This document shows, one piece after another, positions 63,544 through 64,000 of a DNA stretch of 64,000 nucleotides (positions within the stretch are counted from its first letter, which is position 1; every line of letters starts with the position of its first letter). The notes under the pieces were generated by a model. It was not told where the DNA came from. It saw nothing but the letters and a program-made list of their open reading frames with translations, and did no database searches. The translations under genes were made by a program, and so were the position numbers. The stretch is from Actinomyces ruminicola. Its GTDB lineage: Bacteria > Actinomycetota > Actinomycetes > Actinomycetales > Actinomycetaceae. Where the stretch lies: positions 720,745 to 784,744 of the forward strand of contig NZ_FNIM01000001.1 in the NCBI RefSeq assembly GCF_900103885.1, written 5' to 3'.

Positions 63544-64000
63544 TCAGTGTTGGCCGTAGACGTTCTGGTAGCGGTCGTTCAGGCGATCGATCAGCTCCTG
63601 CTCGATCGGCACCAACTGGCCCCCCTGACGGGCGATATGCACCGTACGCGCCACCTCCTCACACATCGCCGCAGCCTTCACCGCAGCCCGCGCATCCCGA
63701 CCAACCGCGAACGGACCATGATTCGCCATCAACACCGCCGGCGACCGCGACCCCGAAAACGTCTCAACAATCCCCCGCCCAATCGAGTCATCCCCAATCA
63801 ACGCAAACGGACCCACCGGAATCTCACCCCCAAACTCATCAGCCATCATCGTCAAAACACACGGCACCGGCTCCCGCCGCGCCGCCCAAGCCGTCGCATA
63901 CGTCGAATGCGTATGCACCACCCCACCCACACCATCCATATGCCGATACACATACGCATGCGCCGCCGTATCCGACGACGGCACCAAGCCCTCCGGCGTC
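63544..64000 (-). CDS. araD: L-ribulose-5-phosphate 4-epimerase (5' end outside window)
   Basis: 152 codons present, open to the window edge. The class II aldolase-like pattern 'EGLVPSSDTAAHAYVYRHM', 'VVHTHSTYATAWA' (metal His-x-His), 'MANHGPFAVG' and a C-terminal 'RYQNVYGQH' match AraD. It makes D-xylulose 5-phosphate, completing the ara pathway (araB presumably just upstream). Codons from about 63650 to the edge end almost only in G or T, while the last 35 codons are C/G-ending like araA. An in-frame TTG at 63987 is not the start, because homology continues upstream. Confidence 0.9.
   Translation of the reverse strand, partial: TPEGLVPSSDTAAHAYVYRHMDGVGGVVHTHSTYATAWAARREPVPCVLTMMADEFGGEIPVGPFALIGDDSIGRGIVETFSGSRSPAVLMANHGPFAVGRDARAAVKAAAMCEEVARTVHIARQGGQLVPIEQELIDRLNDRYQNVYGQH

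Overview
The window is high-GC, densely packed actinobacterial DNA. The gene set (SecE-NusG-L11-L1, the 32-residue bS22-type protein beside a BldC-like regulator, Tad pili, lipoproteins with twin-arginine-like signals, carbohydrate ABC transporters with no ATPase of their own, many LacI regulators) fits an Actinomyces-like member of the Actinomycetaceae. The genus is an inference from content only. Layout: (1) 1-16.3 kb is a large Tad/Flp pilus region, all on the minus strand. Reading in the direction of transcription it runs: a zinc-ribbon protein, CpaB/RcpC, a TadZ ATPase fused to a TadE-type pseudopilin, TadE, TadA, TadB, TadC, a histidine kinase, a LuxR-type response regulator, the Flp pilin, then an OmpA-family lipoprotein, a TadG-like protein, a membrane protein, three lipoproteins and a long pilin-like protein cut by the window edge. 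Most neighbours overlap by a few bases. (2) 16.7-20.8 kb holds a second OmpA-family lipoprotein and a serine/threonine kinase with an extracellular domain. (3) 21-36 kb is housekeeping: rplA, rplK, nusG, secE, tRNA-Trp, an aminotransferase, an AGCS symporter, a phosphotransferase, adenosine deaminase, murB, bS22, BldC-like, and trkH/trkA separated by a TetR gene and a broken hydrolase. (4) 36-64 kb is a hemicellulose region with three modules. The 36-44 kb module has a GH10 enzyme, SDR, tautomerase, Gfo/Idh oxidoreductase, CUT1 permeases, a solute-binding protein and LacI. The 44-53.4 kb module has two paralogous binding proteins, a GH3 enzyme, two permeases, a CE7 acetyl esterase and LacI. 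The 53.5-64 kb module has a monosaccharide ABC transporter, LacI, aldose epimerase, GH51 arabinofuranosidase, araA and partial araD. How it works together: none of the hydrolases shows a signal peptide, so xylo- and arabino-oligosaccharides are probably imported by the CUT1 systems and cut, deacetylated and isomerised inside the cell. LacI regulators next to perfect palindromes probably control each module. The Tad region appears to carry its own two-component system, and a shared 41-bp motif before the two pilin-type genes is a candidate target. Most unusual observations: the TadZ-TadE fusion with a prepilin cleavage motif at the junction; the shared 41-bp motif; two arrays of short inverted repeats with 19-21 bp spacing in an 800-bp gene-free zone (57.6-58.0 kb); a sharp codon-usage switch inside araD; and a Gfo/Idh-tautomerase-SDR cassette within a xylan locus.
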